DNA from: VYFG01 sp964403545
Lineage (GTDB): Bacteria > Pseudomonadota > Gammaproteobacteria > Arenicellales > Poriferihabitantaceae
DNA length: 36,356 bases
Assembly: GCA_964403545.1 (NCBI GenBank)
Contig: CAYOGN010000198.1
Coordinates: forward strand, 1 to 36,356
Direction: 5' to 3'
Shown: positions 32,881 through 36,356 of the stretch, piece by piece
Layout of the letters: the number at the start of each line of letters is the position of its first letter
Position numbering within the stretch: position 1 is the stretch's first letter
The notes under the pieces: generated by a model
What the model was told of the DNA's origin: nothing
What the model saw: only the letters and a program-made list of their open reading frames with translations
The model's database searches: none
Made by a program: the position numbers and the translations under genes

Positions 32881-35121
32881 ATGAACGATGAATTTAAAAA
32901 CGACAACCTGGAGAATGATCAACTGGAGCAGGAAGCTTTAACAAAAGTTTTTGCTGAAATAGCAGATTCTGATGATGACGGGAAGTATGAAGTTGAAGGT
33001 GGATCCAACATATTTGCAGAATTGATTGACCCGGATGGAATGACCGAGTTGGCAGATTTTGCCATGGAGAATGATGACGAAGAAATACCCGGATTTGATG
33101 TCAATCCGTTTGGAGATTTGTTTGATCATGGAAATGAGGAAGAAATTCCTGAGGTGGGCTTCGGTTGGCTGCCCGTGTTCTGGGTCGTGATATTGCTGGG
33201 TTCGATGGTTGCGGTATTGCTCAATGTTAATCGTACGGCCAGTGAGCAGCAAAAACTTGCCACCATTCGAAATACAGCTTTGCAGATCGGATCGGACGTG
33301 CAGGATATTACCTACCAGGCATTACTCGCATCCAATGGTAGCGATGAAGCATTCGATCGATTGCAGTCCCTCAGAACCCGTGTCGACGAAAATATAAACA
33401 AGCTGGATATTGCTGAAGCGGTACGGGCGGGATTTGTTTTGTCGGCAGAAGGCAGTGCAAATCTGAGTCAGATGAATGCTGACTGGGAACAGTTGGGTCA
33501 CCAGGTTGATTTGCTGGCAAAGAATCGCGGTGTAATCAGCAGTACCCTGGATCAAGTGACCGCAGTGAACGAATTAACCCCGGTGCTGTCGAGTCAGACA
33601 GATGTGCTGGTTAATCGGTTAATCGAAAATGAAGCAAGTCTGAAGTTGATTAATGTCGGTAGTCGCCAGCGGTTTCTGAGCCAACGGATCAAAGCCAGTG
33701 CGAACGAATTCGCCATGGGTGCTCCAGGCTGGCAGGGGGCCGTTTCCCAGTTTGAGCAGGATGTTAAGTTATTTGGGGATGTTAACGACGATATTCGTAC
33801 TATGGGAGGCGTCAGTATCGTTCCTGATCTGGTTGCAATTGATGGCTCTTACAAAAATCTGGTCTCCAGTGCCGAGAGCATTATTGGCAACGTTACCGAT
33901 TACGCTACTATTCGCGACGCTGCAATTCAGATTGACAGTTTTGCCGGGAGGCTGCAAGCGGACGCCACCGGATTGATAGAAAGCCTGAATCAGGACTTTG
34001 GAAAACCTGACTGGTACAGGAATTTGTCCTGGATACTTGGCGGAATTGGAGCGTTAGGGCTTGTTGGTCTGATCTGGTCGCTGTTGTCACACAATCGCAA
34101 GCGCGAACGTGCCAACGTATTGCGCACCAAGCGTTCCGAGGATGCAGTAATCAAACTGCTGGATGAAATGGGAGACCTGGCGCAGGGGGATCTCAGGGTG
34201 GAGGCGGCGGTCACCAATGAGATCACTGGCGCGATAGCGGATTCAGTTAATTTTGCAATCGGGGAAATGCGGATACTGGTTAACGGGATCAAGTCAGCTT
34301 CTAACGAGGTGTCTTCGACGACCGAAGATACGGAGCAACTTATCGCGCAACTATTGACCAGTAGTGATGCCCAGTCAGAGGAAATTCTCAATTCAGCACA
34401 GGAAATTGAGAAAATGAGTGGCACGATGAATCGTATGAGTGAATCAGCACTGCAGTCCTCGGATCGGGCGCGAGTTGCCACCGAGGCTGCGAAGAAAGGT
34501 GCAACTGCGGTACAAAATACTATTCTGGGTATGAACACCACCCGTAATCAGATTCAGGATACGGCGAAGCGGTTGAAACGACTGGGGGAAAGTTCCCAGC
34601 AGATCAATGAAATTGTCAACCTGATTCAGGACGTTACTGAACAAACAAACGTGTTATCGCTAAATGCTTCCATTCAGGCGGCAATGGCTGGTGAAGCGGG
34701 AAGAGGATTTGCCGTAGTTGCGGAAGAAGTGCAGCGTCTGGCAGATCGTTCTGCCCGGGCATCCGGCGAAATTACAGATTTGGTGAAGAATATCCAGCAG
34801 GACGCAAATAATGCAATATCTTCGATGGAAACGACCACCGAAGAAGTTGTCACTGGTGCTACTATGGCAGACGAGGCTGGGCAGGCGCTGGATGAAATCG
34901 AAAAAATCAGCAAGGAACTATACGATGTTATTGAAACCATGGCATCTGGAGCCACCGAAGAATCCAGAGCGGCTACAACGGTTTCAGAAAGGATGAATAC
35001 GCTCAAGGAAGCAACGGAGCAGTCTGACCTCAGTGTATCCCAGGTAGCCTCGGCACTTGGAAATATCAGGGGTGTGGTAGGAAAACTGGATAAATCCGTC
35101 GCAGGATTCCAGCTCCCGTAA
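32881..35121 (+). CDS. pilJ: PilJ, methyl-accepting chemoreceptor for type IV pili
   Basis: The receptor has 746 residues. Membrane helices at about 96-116 and 382-403 enclose a helical PilJ-type periplasmic sensor. A HAMP-like region and the MCP signalling domain follow, with the tip at about 577-625 (EQTNVLSLNASIQAAMAGEA, then GRGFAVVAEEVQRLADRSA). The receptor should sense surface contact or pilins and control ChpA through PilI. The oddity is an acidic N-terminal extension of about 95 residues before the first helix (see findings); typical PilJ begins its membrane helix near residue 15. The ATG has AGAGGT about 10 bases upstream. Confidence 0.94.
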   Translation: MNDEFKNDNLENDQLEQEALTKVFAEIADSDDDGKYEVEGGSNIFAELIDPDGMTELADFAMENDDEEIPGFDVNPFGDLFDHGNEEEIPEVGFGWLPVFWVVILLGSMVAVLLNVNRTASEQQKLATIRNTALQIGSDVQDITYQALLASNGSDEAFDRLQSLRTRVDENINKLDIAEAVRAGFVLSAEGSANLSQMNADWEQLGHQVDLLAKNRGVISSTLDQVTAVNELTPVLSSQTDVLVNRLIENEASLKLINVGSRQRFLSQRIKASANEFAMGAPGWQGAVSQFEQDVKLFGDVNDDIRTMGGVSIVPDLVAIDGSYKNLVSSAESIIGNVTDYATIRDAAIQIDSFAGRLQADATGLIESLNQDFGKPDWYRNLSWILGGIGALGLVGLIWSLLSHNRKRERANVLRTKRSEDAVIKLLDEMGDLAQGDLRVEAAVTNEITGAIADSVNFAIGEMRILVNGIKSASNEVSSTTEDTEQLIAQLLTSSDAQSEEILNSAQEIEKMSGTMNRMSESALQSSDRARVATEAAKKGATAVQNTILGMNTTRNQIQDTAKRLKRLGESSQQINEIVNLIQDVTEQTNVLSLNASIQAAMAGEAGRGFAVVAEEVQRLADRSARASGEITDLVKNIQQDANNAISSMETTTEEVVTGATMADEAGQALDEIEKISKELYDVIETMASGATEESRAATTVSERMNTLKEATEQSDLSVSQVASALGNIRGVVGKLDKSVAGFQLP

Positions 35122-35168
35122 TAGTCAGTCGATTTCCAAAAATATCTGCCAAATCGGTAGTTGACCAA

Positions 35169-36356
35169 ATGAGTATTCCAGCGCCACATCCACAGACATT
35201 CAGCTGGATTAAAGGGGCGCTTGATGACTCCATGAGTGCTGTTATGTCTCAGGTTGTAGAGGTCGAGCGCGATTCCGATTTTCAGCAACTCACCTCAGTG
35301 CCGGGTAGTCTTCATCAGATTCATGGTTCCCTTAAAATGGTGGAGCTGGAGGCAGCCGGGGCCCTTGCGGAAAATCTTGAAATCCTTAGCCGACAGGTTT
35401 GCAATGCCAGTAATCTGGAACAACAATTACGGGGCTTGCGAGGATTACGCCAGGGTCTTGAGGCCTTGCAGGGGTATATAGATGCCATTGCCAGGCAAAC
35501 CCCGGTTTCACCACTGACCCTGGTGGATCAGATTAATAGCGCGAAAGAATTAACCGGGCAACAAAAGATTTCCCGATTTGACCTGTTCACTCCATCCATC
35601 ACAATGCTTTCATTCGATGAGGGTAACCGGGCTTCAGTTGCCAGACAAACCGGATCGCCTGAAGTTAACGCTAAATTTGTGTCGCAAGTAAGGCGTAAAT
35701 ACCGCCGAGCATTACTTTCTTTACTGTCCGGCACACCGCTACGGTATTCCAAAAAACATCCGTTGACAGAAATTGGTGGTTTGCTGCGTCTTCTTGTCAG
35801 AGTTAGTTCCCTTGATATATCTCAACAGTTGTGGCAGGTATCCAGTAACTTTGTAGATGCAGTTGCGGCCGGAGAAATTATTACAGATGTACGGATTAAA
35901 TCGCTGTTTGCTCATCTGGATCTCGAGATTGCCCGGCTGGAAGAGGATACCTCTGCTGGAATTGCTGCTGATCCACCGGATGAATTATTGCGCGAAATGT
36001 TGTTTTATATTGGCGCGATAGAAAACGCAGAGTCAAAAGGTATCAGACAAATCCAGAAGAAACTGCACCTTGCTGAATCGTTTGGCAGTGGCAGTCAACA
36101 GATTGATCAGCAGGTTGCAGTTGCTTCCGGATTGATCCAACTCCGGGAAAAATTTGGAGACCGAGATTTTGATTATCTTGAGACCCGACTGAGTCAGCAT
36201 TTTTCTGATGTTGACAATAGTCAGAAAGAATCTATCGCAGAGGAACTGAAAGGGTCTCTGGCTAACCTGGCAGAGTTCGCGGCTGATGCCAAACTTAATC
36301 AGGTGCATCGACTGGTCCAGGGAATTTCCAGCGCAATTGATGTTATTGATCAGTCC
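35169..36356 (+). CDS. chpA: ChpA-type pilus chemotaxis histidine kinase, N-terminal part (cut by window edge)
   Basis: The frame is open for 396 codons from ATG 35169 to the right edge. The part seen is the helical N-terminus of ChpA/PilL kinases, with an Hpt-like segment LHQIHGSLKMVELEAAGALA near residue 58 and long helical repeats, and no catalytic domain yet. The identity comes mainly from position after pilJ and this segment. pilK, the methyltransferase found between pilJ and chpA in Pseudomonas, is absent. The gap to pilJ is 47 bases and the ribosome-binding site is weak. Confidence 0.85.
   Translation, partial: MSIPAPHPQTFSWIKGALDDSMSAVMSQVVEVERDSDFQQLTSVPGSLHQIHGSLKMVELEAAGALAENLEILSRQVCNASNLEQQLRGLRGLRQGLEALQGYIDAIARQTPVSPLTLVDQINSAKELTGQQKISRFDLFTPSITMLSFDEGNRASVARQTGSPEVNAKFVSQVRRKYRRALLSLLSGTPLRYSKKHPLTEIGGLLRLLVRVSSLDISQQLWQVSSNFVDAVAAGEIITDVRIKSLFAHLDLEIARLEEDTSAGIAADPPDELLREMLFYIGAIENAESKGIRQIQKKLHLAESFGSGSQQIDQQVAVASGLIQLREKFGDRDFDYLETRLSQHFSDVDNSQKESIAEELKGSLANLAEFAADAKLNQVHRLVQGISSAIDVIDQS

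Noticed and set aside
1..36356. CRISPR arrays, insertion sequences, tRNA or rRNA genes.
   Set aside because: No regularly spaced repeats, transposase motifs or cloverleaf/rRNA sequences were recognised by eye; a covariance-model scan would be needed to exclude small RNAs.

Overview
The window looks like chromosome of a gammaproteobacterium. The main argument is the right third: a tonB-like gene, yqgE, ruvX, pyrR, pyrB and an inactive dihydroorotase gene (pyrC') run leftward, and a pilG-pilH-pilI-pilJ-chpA type IV pilus chemotaxis operon runs rightward. As I recall it, this is the Pseudomonas-type arrangement, except that gshB is missing between tonB and pilG. I cannot name the genus. Several genes appear to use TTG or GTG starts.

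Layout. 1-6594 (minus strand): a five-gene redox cluster, transcribed in this order: a membrane-anchored flavin/[2Fe-2S] oxidoreductase, a tetrahaem cytochrome c554-like protein, a fusion of two cyclic-nucleotide-binding-like domains with a four-cluster ferredoxin, a membrane dihaem cytochrome b, and a six-haem (or more) cytochrome with a duplicated Cys-rich N-terminus that runs off the left edge. 6967-8496: an MscS-type channel with a cNMP-binding domain. 8686-11118: a TPR protein and NADP-type glutamate dehydrogenase. 11460-11870: a truncated GntR-type regulator. 12005-15013 (plus): a 1002-residue ABC-exporter-like protein whose ATPase motifs are all degenerate, ending in another cNMP-type domain. 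15052-18737 (minus): DUF6164, folA, thyA, a single-domain penicillin-binding protein and a membrane J-domain protein. 18899-19501 (plus): DUF924. 19512-22470 (minus): a K+ channel with two RCK domains, DUF6394 and cysE. 22688-24494 (minus): an aminotransferase, a 22-codon ORF with a good ribosome-binding site, and a GFA-family gene directly followed by an attC-like inverted repeat, which looks like a solitary integron cassette. 24810-26303: a DegP/DegQ protease. 26437-31084: the tonB-pyr block. 31269-36356: the pil-chp operon, cut off in chpA at the right edge.

How it fits together. The most unusual part is the first 15 kb. Three different machines (an electron-transfer chain, an ion channel and an ABC-like membrane protein) each carry Crp/cNMP-type sensor domains, and the redox cluster resembles no characterised respiratory complex that I recognise. 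A plausible reading is an NAD(P)H-to-multihaem electron route whose ferredoxin component is gated by a small ligand. This is inference from domain content and gene order; substrate and ligand cannot be read from the sequence.
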